64,000 nucleotides of DNA from an uncultured Halomonas sp. (GTDB lineage: Bacteria; Pseudomonadota; Gammaproteobacteria; Pseudomonadales; Halomonadaceae). Under the pieces are notes generated by a model. The model did not search any database and was not told the DNA's origin. It saw nothing but the letters and a program-made list of their open reading frames with translations. This document shows, piece by piece, positions 26,138 to 37,827 of the stretch. A program made the translations under genes and the position numbers. Where the stretch lies: positions 124,001 through 188,000 of the forward strand of contig NZ_CAMPKE010000007.1 of the NCBI RefSeq assembly GCF_946887195.1, given 5' to 3'. Position 1 is the stretch's first letter. Every line of letters begins with the position of its first letter.

Positions 26138-26593
26138 CTAACCGGCGCGTTTTTTTCGTTCCGTTTTAGGCAGCACCACGACGCGCGAATCCGAGGCGAT
26201 ATCCGACCAGCTACGCTTTTCGCTATCGAAAAGCATCCACCAGTAACCCAGCCCACCGACGGCCAGCGAGAATGCCGCCGCGACGAAACGCAGCAGGCAC
26301 TGCATCAGCGACAACGGCCGGCCGTCGCTGTTCTGCACGCGCAGCCGCCAGGCCTGCATGCCCAGCGTCATGCCGCCACGCATCCAGAAGAAGGCGAAGA
26401 AGGTGAACGTCACCACGAACAGTACGCTATGAAACAGCGGGCTCTCGTTGGCTTCGCCGCCATTGGCGGCGACACCGATGAACCCGATCAGCATCCACAG
26501 CGCCACCAGCACCAGCAGATCGTAGAGCATCGCCGCCAGGCGTCGCGCCAGGCCGGCCGGCCAGGTGTCGTCGAGATTGCTGAAATAGCGCAT
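26138..26593 (-). CDS. RDD-family membrane protein
   Basis: A 151-residue protein with three to four hydrophobic helices. The RDD-domain features are AGLARRLAAMLYDLLVL near the N terminus and MTLGMQAWRLRVQNSDG in the middle, with a basic C terminus. The function of the family is poorly defined; some members are sodium/proton antiporters. It follows lptG by 14 bp and precedes bfd. I chose the ATG at 26593, preceded by AAGAGCG. Confidence 0.85.
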   Translation of the reverse strand: MRYFSNLDDTWPAGLARRLAAMLYDLLVLVALWMLIGFIGVAANGGEANESPLFHSVLFVVTFTFFAFFWMRGGMTLGMQAWRLRVQNSDGRPLSLMQCLLRFVAAAFSLAVGGLGYWWMLFDSEKRSWSDIASDSRVVVLPKTERKKRAG

Positions 26594-26607
26594 CGCTCTT
26601 GTCTCGT

Positions 26608-27672
26608 TCAGCCGCTGCGTCGCAGCAGGTAAAAGCCCAGGAAAATACACGCCAGGGTCGGCGTCAGTACCGCCCAGACCGGCGAGAAGCCGAACAGCGT
26701 CGAGGCCGGTGCCAGCAGATCCTGTACGTACTTGAACGACAGCCCGACGATGACCCCATAGAATACGCGGGTTCCCGCCGCCACGCTGCGCAGCGGCCCG
26801 AATACGAAGGAGGCCGCGACCAGCACCAGCGAGGCCATGGTCAGTGGCATCAGGATTTTCTGCCAGAAATACAGCAGCGGCTGGGTCGCGCTGAGGCCCT
26901 GCTCACGCAGGTAAGTGGCATAGGCCCATAGCTCGCTGGGCGCCTGGGTCTCGGCATCGCGCAACAGCCGATTGAGTTGCGTCGGGGTCAGTTCGGTCTC
27001 CCACGCCATGCGCGAGTGCCGCTCGGCTTCGGTGCCGTTTTCGGTAAAGCGCGTGACATCGGCCTCTTCCAGCACCCAGCGGTCTCCCTGCCACACCGCG
27101 CGCTGGGCATGAATGGCCTTCTCCAGGCGCTGGCCATCGAAGTGATAGCCGGTCAGGTCGATGACGATATCGTCGGCGCGGATCGCCCCGAAACGGTAGA
27201 ACGTATCGCCCTCGCGCTGCCAGCCGCCGCTCTGCGAAAGCACCGCACCGGAGCCCTCCATCTGTTCGAGCCGCCAGGCTTCGGCGAACTGCTCGGTACG
27301 CGGACTGACGAACTCGGCGATCAGCAGAATCACGACGATCACCACGCCAATCGGCTTCATCACGCCCCATAGAATGCGCGCCAGCGAGCGACCCGCGGCA
27401 CGCATGATCGTCAGTTCATTGCTCGAGGCCATGCTGCCCAGGCCGATCAACGCGCCGATCAGCACCGCCACCGGCGCGTACTGATAGAAGCGCCAGGGCA
27501 GACGCATGCCCAGGTAGAGCAGCACATCGATGGCGCTGTAGCCAGCCTCGACATCCTTCAGGTCGTTGATGAAGGCGATCACCAGATCGAGGCCCAGCAG
27601 CACCAGTTGCACCACGACGATGGCCGCCAGCACGTTGCGGGCGATGTAACGGTCGAGACGGTCGACGATCAT
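26608..27672 (-). CDS. lptG: LPS export ABC transporter permease LptG
   Basis: A 354-residue inner-membrane protein with an N-terminal pair of helices, a large periplasmic domain (about 130-260) and C-terminal helices. It starts MIVDRLDRYIARNVLAAI, as LptG proteins do. With LptF and LptB2 it extracts lipopolysaccharide from the inner membrane and passes it to the Lpt bridge. The ATG at 27672 overlaps the lptF stop (TGATG); the longer open frame to 27939 runs antisense-free into lptF and is not real. Confidence 0.93.
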   Translation of the reverse strand: MIVDRLDRYIARNVLAAIVVVQLVLLGLDLVIAFINDLKDVEAGYSAIDVLLYLGMRLPWRFYQYAPVAVLIGALIGLGSMASSNELTIMRAAGRSLARILWGVMKPIGVVIVVILLIAEFVSPRTEQFAEAWRLEQMEGSGAVLSQSGGWQREGDTFYRFGAIRADDIVIDLTGYHFDGQRLEKAIHAQRAVWQGDRWVLEEADVTRFTENGTEAERHSRMAWETELTPTQLNRLLRDAETQAPSELWAYATYLREQGLSATQPLLYFWQKILMPLTMASLVLVAASFVFGPLRSVAAGTRVFYGVIVGLSFKYVQDLLAPASTLFGFSPVWAVLTPTLACIFLGFYLLRRSG

Positions 27673-28751
27673 CAGCGCATCCCCCCGAGTTGCGAGCGCC
27701 GGGTCAGCCAGATTCCCAGCAGCAGATAACCGAGATGGATCGGCCACATGCCGATCGCCGGCGACAGCGCCCCACGACCGATGGCATCGAGTGCCGCCAG
27801 CAGCAGGCTCAAATAGCTGATATGCAGAAAGATCGCCGGCAACAACTTGGCGAAACGCCCCTGGCGCGGGTTGACCTTGGAAAGCGGCAGCGCCAGTAGG
27901 GTCAGGATCGGCACCATCAATGGCAGGCTCAGGCGCCACTGGAGCTGCGCCCAGGCCTCGTAGGTTCCGCTATCGAGCAGCGCCAGGCTGGACGCGTATT
28001 CGGGCTCATCGAGTGCGCTCATCTGCGCCGCGCGCGACAGGCGTACCGCGTAGGTGTCGAACTCCAGGCGCTCGGCCACCGCCCGGCCCGGGTCGACGCT
28101 GTAGCGCTCGCCATCGGTCAGCACCAGAAAGCGGCTGCCGGTCTCCGGGTCGACGGTCTGATAGCCGCCGGTCGCGCGGGTGACCGCGGTCTCCGGCGTA
28201 CCGTCGCTGCGCGCCTGACGCTCACTGATGAACACCCCTTGCATGCGCGACTGGTCGTCGCTGAGCCCCGTGGTATAGGCGGTGCGGCCATCGCCGAACT
28301 CCTGGAAGCGGCCCGGCACCAGCGCGGTGAAATCCAATCGACTCTGCTGCTCCTCGAGCATTATCTCATTGTGCCGGGCACCGGCCGGGGTCAGCCACAG
28401 GCTGCACATCGCGACCAGGATCGATACCAGCAGCGCCGGTAGCATGGTCACCTGGAGCAGGCGATTGGGACTGGTGCCGCAAGCCACCAGTACGGTGATT
28501 TCGCTGTTCAGGTAAAGCTGGCCGTAGGCCAGCAGAATGCCGAGGAAAAATGCCAGTGGCAGAATCAGTTCGAGAAAGCCCGGCATGTGATAGAGCATCA
28601 GCGTGCCGAGAATGCTGGCCGGGAAGTCACCCTCGGCCGCGCTCGAAAAGTAACGGATGAAACGGCTACCCATGATCACCAGCAACAGCACACCGGCAAC
28701 GGCGGCCATGGTGACAAGGATCTCGCGGGTCAGATAACGAAAGATGATCAA
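27672..28751 (-). CDS. lptF: LPS export ABC transporter permease LptF
   Basis: A protein of about 359 residues with the LptF layout: N-terminal membrane pair, periplasmic beta-jellyroll domain (about 125-265) and C-terminal helices. It forms the heterodimeric core of the lipopolysaccharide exporter with LptG. The start is probably the TTG at 28751, which gives MIIFRYLTREIL, as expected for LptF, and has GGGAG 7 bp upstream. The only upstream ATG (28799) adds 16 residues without family similarity. It is divergent from pepA, as in many gammaproteobacteria. Confidence 0.9.
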   Translation of the reverse strand: MIIFRYLTREILVTMAAVAGVLLLVIMGSRFIRYFSSAAEGDFPASILGTLMLYHMPGFLELILPLAFFLGILLAYGQLYLNSEITVLVACGTSPNRLLQVTMLPALLVSILVAMCSLWLTPAGARHNEIMLEEQQSRLDFTALVPGRFQEFGDGRTAYTTGLSDDQSRMQGVFISERQARSDGTPETAVTRATGGYQTVDPETGSRFLVLTDGERYSVDPGRAVAERLEFDTYAVRLSRAAQMSALDEPEYASSLALLDSGTYEAWAQLQWRLSLPLMVPILTLLALPLSKVNPRQGRFAKLLPAIFLHISYLSLLLAALDAIGRGALSPAIGMWPIHLGYLLLGIWLTRRSQLGGMR

Positions 28752-28933
28752 AGACGGTCTCCCGGTGTGGCTCCCTGAAGCGAATAACGGTCCATGCAAT
28801 GGCGCAATGCTTTGCGTACACTGGGGGAGTTCGGTCGGCAGCTAGCCTGCCGGCATTATCCAGAATCCCCGGACACTTGTCTCGTCATGAGACGTTTGTC
28901 GTGCGGAGAAGCCCTTAGTCCTGTGGAGACGCC

Positions 28934-30454
28934 ATGGAATTCCCTGTTCTCACCGTCAATCCGGCCAAGGTCGAGACGGCCTGCCTCGTGGTCCCGGTGT
29001 TCAAGGATGGTGACCTGCTTCCGACGGCGGCCAAGCTCGATGACGCCAGCGAACGTTTGATCCGCCAGTTGATCGAACGTGGCGATTTCGATGCCGGGCT
29101 CGGCAACGTACAACTGATCCCCTTCGCGCCCGGCCTCGCTGCCGAACGCCTGCTGCTGGTGGGCCTCGGCGAGCGCGCCAAGAGCAACGAAGGCAACTTC
29201 CGCAAGGCGCTCGACGCCACCTTCCCGGCGCTGGCCAAGTTGCCGATCGACGAAGCCGTGGTCGCCTTCAGCGACGTGCCGGTGCCCGAACGCGACAGCG
29301 ACTGGAAGGCCCGCGCGACCGCCGAGGCCGCGCTGCGCGCCATCTACCGTTTCGATACCTTCAAGTCCCAGCCGACCCCGGCACCACGCCTGGAGCGCGT
29401 CGGCCTGCTGATCGGCGAAGCCGCCGACAGCGCGGCCAGCGAGCTCGGTGCACGGATCGGCAACGCCATCGGCGGCGGCGTCAATTACGCCCGCACGCTG
29501 GGCAATCTGCCGGGCAATGTCTGTACGCCACGCTATCTGGCCGAGCAGGCCGAGAAAATGGGCAAGGAATCGGGCGGCGCACTCGCCGTCGAAATACTCG
29601 ATGAAGAAGCGCTCGAGGCGCTGGGTGCCAACACCCTGCTCTCGGTGGGCCGTGGCAGCGCCGAGCCATCGCGGCTGATCGTGATGCGCTATCAGGGCGC
29701 AGAGAGCGACGATGACGCACCGCACGTGCTGGTCGGCAAGGGCATCACCTTCGATACCGGCGGCATCTCGCTCAAGCCCGGCCCCGACATGGACGAGATG
29801 AAATTCGACATGTGCGGCGCGGCCAGCGTATTCGGCACCATGCAGACGCTGCTCGCCCTCAAGCCGAAGATCAATGTGGTCGGCGTGGTCGCCGCCGCCG
29901 AGAACATGCCCGATGGCCGCGCCACCAAGCCCGGCGACATCATCAAGACCCTCAATGGGCTCTCGGTCGAAGTGCTCAACACCGATGCCGAAGGCCGCCT
30001 GGTGCTGTGCGACGCGCTGACCTACAGCGAACGCTTCGAACCGGCCAGCGTGGTCGATATCGCCACCCTCACCGGCGCTTGTGTGATCGCCCTCGGCGCG
30101 CACGCCACCGGGCTGTTCTCCAACGACGACGACCTGGCGCTGGATCTGCTCGACGCTGGCGAAACGGCCTGGGATCGCGCCTGGCACATGCCGCTGTGGG
30201 ACGACTACCAGAGCCAGCTGGACTCCAACTTCGCCGATCTGGCCAATATCGGCGGTCGCCCGGCAGGCGCCATCACGGCGGCCTGCTACCTGTCGCGCTT
30301 TACCACCAAGTACCCTTGGGCGCACCTGGATATCGCCGGCACCGCCTGGAATTCGGGCAAGCAGAAAGGCGCGACCGGCCGCCCCGTCGGCCTGCTGACG
30401 CAGTATCTGTTGGATCGTGAGAACGACGCCCAGGTCAGCGACGGCGAAGCCTGA
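28934..30454 (+). CDS. pepA: Leucyl aminopeptidase (cytosol aminopeptidase, PepA)
   Basis: A 506-residue M17 metallopeptidase. An N-terminal macro-like domain (1-170) precedes the catalytic domain. This holds GKGITFDTGGISLKPG (metal lysine and aspartate, near residue 270) and the signature NTDAEGRLVL near residue 350. It removes N-terminal residues from peptides and acts as a hexamer with two metal ions per subunit; in E. coli it also binds DNA (XerB). It is divergent from lptF across a 182-bp gap, and a terminator follows 10 bp after the stop. Confidence 0.95.
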   Translation: MEFPVLTVNPAKVETACLVVPVFKDGDLLPTAAKLDDASERLIRQLIERGDFDAGLGNVQLIPFAPGLAAERLLLVGLGERAKSNEGNFRKALDATFPALAKLPIDEAVVAFSDVPVPERDSDWKARATAEAALRAIYRFDTFKSQPTPAPRLERVGLLIGEAADSAASELGARIGNAIGGGVNYARTLGNLPGNVCTPRYLAEQAEKMGKESGGALAVEILDEEALEALGANTLLSVGRGSAEPSRLIVMRYQGAESDDDAPHVLVGKGITFDTGGISLKPGPDMDEMKFDMCGAASVFGTMQTLLALKPKINVVGVVAAAENMPDGRATKPGDIIKTLNGLSVEVLNTDAEGRLVLCDALTYSERFEPASVVDIATLTGACVIALGAHATGLFSNDDDLALDLLDAGETAWDRAWHMPLWDDYQSQLDSNFADLANIGGRPAGAITAACYLSRFTTKYPWAHLDIAGTAWNSGKQKGATGRPVGLLTQYLLDRENDAQVSDGEA

Positions 30455-30464
30455 CGCCGTACGC

Positions 30465-30493
30465 GGCCACCCGCAGGATGATCGCGGGTGGCC
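30465..30493 (+). terminator. Intrinsic terminator after pepA
   Basis: GGCCACCCGC and GCGGGTGGCC form a perfect 10-bp stem with a 9-base loop, followed by TTTA. It begins 10 bp after the pepA stop and lies upstream of holC. Confidence 0.65.
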
Positions 30494-30505
30494 TTTACGC
30501 TCCTC

Positions 30506-30526
30506 AGCTCGAAGCTCGAAGCTCGA
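30506..30526. repeat. Short tandem heptamer (3 x AGCTCGA) before holC
   Basis: AGCTCGA is repeated three times head to tail, followed by a partial fourth unit, 10 bp upstream of the holC ATG and overlapping where its ribosome site would be. No normal Shine-Dalgarno sequence is seen, so the tract may affect holC translation if its copy number varies. Confidence 0.7.
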
Positions 30527-30536
30527 AGCCCATACG

Positions 30537-30971
30537 ATGACGAAAATCGACTTCTATATTCTCCCCGACACCACTATCGACGCCCGTCTCGATTTCGCCT
30601 GCCGATTGATCGAAACCATCTACCGCAAGGGTCATCGATTGCATGTGCATGCCGAGAACGAGCAGCAGGCGCGCGATGTCGACGAGCGGCTGTGGACCTT
30701 TCGGCCGGAAAGCTACGTACCACATGGGCTCGCCGATGCCAGCGAAACGCCGGCACCGGTGACCATCGGCTGGCAGGAACCGCCGGCGCCACAAGCCTCC
30801 GGCCCACAGGCCATGCTCAACCTGCACCCCGAGATTCCCGAATGGTTCTCGCGCTTCGAGCGGGTCGCCGAAATCATCAACCAGCACCAGGAGGTGCTGG
30901 CCAGCAAGCGTGACTGCTGGCAGACCTATAAACGTCGCGGTTATCCGGTCAAAGCACACCACTTGAGTTGA
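30537..30971 (+). CDS. holC: DNA polymerase III chi subunit
   Basis: A 144-residue protein starting MTKIDFYILPDTTIDARLDF, with the CRLIETIYRKGHRLHVHAEN region typical of HolC. Chi links the clamp loader to single-strand binding protein through psi. In many gammaproteobacteria the order is pepA-holC-valS, as here. I chose the ATG at 30537 by family start; an upstream in-frame start at 30417 would overlap pepA. The gap to valS (336 bp) holds repeat copy 2 and the valS promoter. Confidence 0.9.
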   Translation: MTKIDFYILPDTTIDARLDFACRLIETIYRKGHRLHVHAENEQQARDVDERLWTFRPESYVPHGLADASETPAPVTIGWQEPPAPQASGPQAMLNLHPEIPEWFSRFERVAEIINQHQEVLASKRDCWQTYKRRGYPVKAHHLS

Positions 30972-31006
30972 CGGCAACTCTCTAGCGCTATTGCTGGTTA
31001 GAGAAT

Positions 31007-31152
31007 CCAGGGGCAGGTCGACGCGAGGGTCTTTTGCCATGGCCGGAAAAAGCTCCATGCAATTCCGGCATTCCCGCCATCCATGGCGGTCAGATAGCAA
31101 AAGTAGCGCCCAGGGATGGGTTTACAGCGCCCTCGCGAAGATCTGCCGCTGG
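31007..31152 (-). repeat. Dispersed ~147-bp repeat with terminal inverted repeats, copy 2
   Basis: This is the reverse-orientation copy of the repeat at 145-292 and 55200-55346. Its ends, CCAGGGGCAG on the left and the complement of CCAGCGGCAG on the right, pair as inverted repeats of about 23 bp with a few mismatches, and include the GCGAGGG core. It lies 36 bp after holC and separates it from valS. No target-site duplication is obvious. Confidence 0.88.
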
Positions 31153-31190
31153 GCAAGCTCCAATAACCAGGCGGAAGTCCTTTCCCCGGC

Positions 31191-31220
31191 TGTGACGCCA
31201 GCGGCGCCAAACGCTATAAT
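31191..31220 (+). promoter_or_regulatory. Probable sigma-70 promoter of valS
   Basis: TGTGAC (31191-31196) and a consensus TATAAT (31215-31220) are separated by 18 bp. They leave an untranslated leader of roughly 80 bases before the valS ATG at 31308. Confidence 0.6.
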
Positions 31221-31307
31221 CCCAAGCATTTTTCGCCCTTCGCGCTGGCCACTCGCGACCACACATCCGCGACCGGCGTCGTCACTCTTTGCAGGCAGAC
31301 TTCGTAA

Positions 31308-34157
<2,850 letters not shown>

Positions 34158-34168
34158 ATAGTGGTTCC

Positions 34169-34603
34169 TTAGTGTTTGAAGGCGCCTAAAACTAGGCTAT
34201 CCGGCCCGAAGAAAACCAGGCGATTGTGATCGATCAGATAGCGATACGCCTGGGATAACATCGCGTTGACCTGGGCAGCCTGCGGCGTTCCCGGGCAGGC
34301 CATGCGCGTGCTCGCCAGATTGCCGAAGTCGATGCGCTGCCCCTCGCCCAGCAGCACCTCCCCGACCAACCGATTGCAGCCATTGCTGCCGATCAGGCGT
34401 AGCTGACCGTTATCGGGCGACAATGTGAAATAGGCCGGCTGCTCGCCCCGCCAGTATTGATCGGTGCCAATCAGTATCAATTCCCAGCGCTGACCGACCA
34501 GCGGCGACGATGACATCGCCGGGTCGAGCGGTGACTCCGATGCCGGGCGCGACGACGCGCAACCAGCCAATGCGACGACTAGCGAGATGACCCACCAACG
34601 CAT
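34169..34603 (-). CDS. META-domain lipoprotein (HslJ-like)
   Basis: A 144-residue protein with a lipoprotein signal (MRWWVISLVVALAGCASS, lipobox cysteine C15), so it is membrane-anchored on the outside of the inner membrane or in the outer membrane. The body has the META pattern: a GQRWELILI start strand, LIGSNGCNRLVGEV and ASTRMACPG, as in HslJ. Family members are linked to heat, novobiocin or secretion stress, but with no defined activity. I chose the ATG at 34603, preceded by GGGAGAAG; an earlier start overlaps the cyclase gene. Confidence 0.87.
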   Translation of the reverse strand: MRWWVISLVVALAGCASSRPASESPLDPAMSSSPLVGQRWELILIGTDQYWRGEQPAYFTLSPDNGQLRLIGSNGCNRLVGEVLLGEGQRIDFGNLASTRMACPGTPQAAQVNAMLSQAYRYLIDHNRLVFFGPDSLVLGAFKH

Positions 34604-34677
34604 CGATTCTTCTCCCGGGTTCGTAAAAACGACCCACAGACTGCCCCAGCCATTTGGCCAAGGCAATCCCACAGGTA

Positions 34678-35841
34678 TCAATACGTCTGGCCGATCTCGT
34701 TGCTATCCGAGGCCGGTGAATCCGCCAGCAACCGCGCGGTAACGCCGTCGCCCGCTGCCTCGGCCGGCGATTCGCCCCCTTCGGCCACGAGTTGATCGCG
34801 CCCCGACGACTTGGCCAGGTACAGGCGCCGGTCGGCCAGGTCGATGACCTCGCGCAACCGCGCGCCTTCACTCGATAATGCCAGCCCCATCGATAGCGTG
34901 ACCGGCAGGGTCAGCGCCTCCAACCGGCAGGGCTGCCGTGCGAGGCGTTCGCGCAGGCGTAGCGCCACGAGCAGCGCCTCGTCAAAGCTGGTATGGGGCA
35001 GTAGCACCAGGAACTCCTCGCCACCGACCCGGCCGATGGCGTCACCCTCGCGCAGGGTGTGCCGCAACAACTGGGCCAGATGACGCAGCACCTCATCGCC
35101 CGCGCTATGGCCATGATTGTCGTTGATCTGCTTGAAGTAGTCGGCATCGAGCAGCAACAGGGCCATGGGCTCGCCGTGTTGCCAAAGCTGGTTGGCGGAC
35201 GCGAAGATCGCGCGTCGGTTGAGCACACCGGTCAACGAATCGTGGGTCGCGTCGGTGCGAAAGCGCCGCTCGGTCGTTTCGGTAATGAAATGCACCTGCA
35301 AAATGATGAAGATGAACAGCACGAACGTGCAGGCCAGATTCAATGAATGCAGGATCTCCTGGGCCAGCGTGCCGAATGGCCAGCTACCTAGCGAGCCGTA
35401 TAGCAGATTGACCGCACCCAGAACCATGCTCAACAGCAAGGTGCTGAGCAGCAGCTTGTGGCGGCGCGATAGATCGCTGATCAGTACTTCGAAGAGAATG
35501 ACGAAGAAGTAGTACTCGAATCCAGTATCGCGGCCCAGCAACATGCCCGATAGGGCGATCAACGTTATGAGAGTGCCGATCTTGACCAGCAACGCCACGC
35601 TGAAAAAGCCTCGACGATGCAATACGACGGCAGCCAGGTTGACAACGATACAGGCAAGGTTGAGCAGGCTCAGCAGGGGAATGCCGATCCACATGAATAC
35701 GGGGATGAACGCACCATGAGCCACACTGGCGAACAGGTAGGTCTGGATGAATATCTGAAAGCTGCGCCGACGCTCGATGGCGAGATGAGCGGGCGGGCGC
35801 GACAGGCGCACCCATAGCGATCCAAGGGCACCACTGGGCAT
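34678..35841 (-). CDS. Membrane-bound diguanylate cyclase
   Basis: A 387-residue protein with about six membrane helices in the first 185 residues and a C-terminal GGDEF domain (about 195-355). The active-site motif is GGEEF at 273-277, and the RxxD inhibitory site is R264-E-G-D267, five residues before it. It should make cyclic-di-GMP from two GTP with product inhibition. The N-terminal membrane part is not a recognised sensory domain (MASE-like). It ends 74 bp before the META lipoprotein on the same strand; the 270 bp upstream hold no other gene. Confidence 0.9.
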   Translation of the reverse strand: MPSGALGSLWVRLSRPPAHLAIERRRSFQIFIQTYLFASVAHGAFIPVFMWIGIPLLSLLNLACIVVNLAAVVLHRRGFFSVALLVKIGTLITLIALSGMLLGRDTGFEYYFFVILFEVLISDLSRRHKLLLSTLLLSMVLGAVNLLYGSLGSWPFGTLAQEILHSLNLACTFVLFIFIILQVHFITETTERRFRTDATHDSLTGVLNRRAIFASANQLWQHGEPMALLLLDADYFKQINDNHGHSAGDEVLRHLAQLLRHTLREGDAIGRVGGEEFLVLLPHTSFDEALLVALRLRERLARQPCRLEALTLPVTLSMGLALSSEGARLREVIDLADRRLYLAKSSGRDQLVAEGGESPAEAAGDGVTARLLADSPASDSNEIGQTY

Positions 35842-36111
35842 TGGGTTCTGACCTTGATTGGCGGTCGCCTATGCAGTTGTTATCGAGGCGCCGGCCCGCC
35901 TCGAGCGGTGATGAATGAATCGCCTCGCCCGAAGAGAGTGTAATTTTTTAATGCCCTAGAGTAGCGCAAAGTCATCGGCTTGCCACCTGGCATCTGGTAC
36001 TAAGCGATCATTCACTTTTTGGGTAATAATTCTTGCCAAAAAACGCTCTATTCCTATCTTCGGAGAAATGGCTATAGTGGTCGCCATCTTGATGGATAAC
36101 GAGGAATCTCC

Positions 36112-36516
36112 ATGCTCAATGCACTTCACAACGACGCACTCGGCAAACTCATCCTGCGACTCAGCGTCGGCGGATCGATTCTGTTACACGGCATCGCCAA
36201 GCTACTCAATCCCGATAGCCTGAGCGGGATTGGCGATATGGTGGCAAGCCATGGCCTACCGGCGTTCCTGGCCTATGGGGTATTGATCGGCGAGGTGATC
36301 GCCCCGGTCATGGCGATTCTCGGCTGGCAAGCGCGCGTGGCGGGATTATTGATGGTCGGCAACATGCTGGTGGCGATCGCGCTGGTGCATATGGGTGAGC
36401 TGTTCGCGCTGGGCGGTAACGGCGGCTGGGCGCTCGAACTACAGGGCATGTATCTGTTCGGCGCACTGGCCATCGTGTTTCTGGGGAGTGGGCGGATGGC
36501 GGTACGCCCGGATTGA
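36112..36516 (+). CDS. DoxX-family membrane protein
   Basis: A 134-residue protein with four hydrophobic helices that matches the DoxX family (LILRLSVGGSILLHGIAKL at the N terminus). Members are linked to redox or quinone metabolism and to stress responses, without a settled reaction. The gene stands alone, convergent with the UDG-family gene, and TATAGT at 36073-36078 is a possible -10 element. Confidence 0.88.
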   Translation: MLNALHNDALGKLILRLSVGGSILLHGIAKLLNPDSLSGIGDMVASHGLPAFLAYGVLIGEVIAPVMAILGWQARVAGLLMVGNMLVAIALVHMGELFALGGNGGWALELQGMYLFGALAIVFLGSGRMAVRPD

Positions 36517-36532
36517 GGAATCATGTGGCCAG

Positions 36533-37219
36533 TCAGCCCAGCCGACCGGCCACGTCGAGCGCCTTCAAGCGAGCGTCCAGCAGGCCGGGGAAACGCTTGA
36601 ACCAGGTCTGGTTGAGCGGCGAGGGATGCGGCAACGGTGCCAGAGTCAGGGTCGCCTCGCATTCGTCGTCGAGCACCAGCGTCGTGGTGTGACAAGCCTC
36701 GAAGCGGTCCTCGCGCGCCCAGAACGCTTCCAGCGCCTGGCGCACCTCGCGCGGCTGATGGATACCGAACCAGGCAAATGCCTCGCGACCCAGGGTGATC
36801 AGTTCGCGCCCTTGCCAGTGCTCGATCAGCAGCTGCGCCATCAGCGGCTGGAAGCGCTTCTTGACCGCCATCGACCACGCCTTGTTGCCAACCGGCTTGT
36901 AGGGCACGGTATTGGCCCAGAACATCCGCCGCCCCACTTCGCGCGAGGCCTCGAAATCGGGCAGCGGTTCACCGTAGAGATGCCGATAGAGTCCTTCGCG
37001 AACCTTCTGGCCGCCGCTGCCGATGAACGGCTCGCCCCACTTGACCTCCTGGCGGCCCGGGTCGCGGCCGAAGAATCCCACCGGCGCATCGCGCGGCCCC
37101 AGGCCGATGATCGGCTCGCACGGGTCCTTGTCGAAATGCCGATACGCCTCGATATCGATGCCATCGAGCGTTTGCGCTTCGTGGCGAAAGGCCTCTCTCA
37201 AGGTATCGTTCAACTGCAT
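36533..37219 (-). CDS. Uracil-DNA glycosylase superfamily protein
   Basis: A 228-residue protein with the superfamily layout. GFFGRDPGRQEVKWGEPFIG (near residue 48) takes the place of the active-site loop, FWANTVPYKPVG forms the core strand, and LAPLPHPSPLN near residue 200 is the DNA-intercalating motif. Members remove uracil or related bases from DNA, but the first motif differs from the classic Ung sequence, so the substrate is uncertain. I chose the ATG at 37219, with GGGAG upstream. It is close to a glyoxalase gene on the same strand (35 bp). Confidence 0.8.
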   Translation of the reverse strand: MQLNDTLREAFRHEAQTLDGIDIEAYRHFDKDPCEPIIGLGPRDAPVGFFGRDPGRQEVKWGEPFIGSGGQKVREGLYRHLYGEPLPDFEASREVGRRMFWANTVPYKPVGNKAWSMAVKKRFQPLMAQLLIEHWQGRELITLGREAFAWFGIHQPREVRQALEAFWAREDRFEACHTTTLVLDDECEATLTLAPLPHPSPLNQTWFKRFPGLLDARLKALDVAGRLG

Positions 37220-37254
37220 GGCGCTCACTCCCTGAGCCTTGAATTGGTGAATCG

Positions 37255-37695
37255 TTACCAGGTGCCGGTATTGTCCATGGACGCCCAAGGCTCACGCGGT
37301 TCGAGCGGATCGCCCTGTTGCAGCAGTTCGATGGAGATGCCGTCCGGCGAGCGCACGAACGCCATATGGCCGTCACGGGGCGGGCGGTTGATGGTCACGC
37401 CGCCGGCCTGAAGCCGTTCGCACAACGCGTAAATATCCTCGACGCGGTAGGCCAAATGGCCGAAATTGCGTCCGCCCGCGTAATCTTCGGGGTCCCAATT
37501 ATGGGTCAGCTCGATCATCGGCGCGCGGTCATCCAGGGCTCGCTGCCTATCTTGCGGCGCGGCGAGAAAGATCAGCGTGAAGCGCCCTTTCTCGCTCTCC
37601 TTGCGACTGATTTCCACGAGTCCCAGCAAGTCGCAATAGAAATGCAGCGACGCGTCGAGATCGCTGATACGCACCATGGTATGCAAGTATTGCAT
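37255..37695 (-). CDS. gloA: Glyoxalase I / VOC-family lyase
   Basis: A 146-residue VOC protein resembling lactoylglutathione lyase. The four metal ligands appear as H in MQYLHTMVRI, E in PMIELTHNW, H in NFGHLAYRV and E in GISIELLQ. This is the arrangement of the short, nickel-type bacterial GloA, which converts the methylglyoxal-glutathione adduct to lactoylglutathione. GGGGAGAG precedes the ATG at 37695. Another VOC activity cannot be excluded. Confidence 0.85.
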   Translation of the reverse strand: MQYLHTMVRISDLDASLHFYCDLLGLVEISRKESEKGRFTLIFLAAPQDRQRALDDRAPMIELTHNWDPEDYAGGRNFGHLAYRVEDIYALCERLQAGGVTINRPPRDGHMAFVRSPDGISIELLQQGDPLEPREPWASMDNTGTW

Positions 37696-37827
37696 GTCAC
37701 TCTCCCCTCGCAGGTTTAGTGTAGGAAACGTGGGCATGACTCGGCCACGATTCCAGTGGATCATTCGTCCATCCGCCACGCAATATACACCGTATAGGCA
37801 GAGCATTTAGACACAGGAGATCAGCGC

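Noticed and set aside
28856..30325. 489-codon open frame antisense to pepA (and similar ones opposite soxB, glyA, purK, valS, tctA)
   Set aside because: They are shadows of the well-recognised genes, with no start signals and biased composition.
30504..31100. Open frame on the minus strand covering repeat copy 2 (and similar short frames at 241-468 and 55252-55458)
   Set aside because: These frames run through the dispersed repeat, share the same peptide only because the repeat is copied, and lack ribosome sites; the long one also runs antisense through holC.
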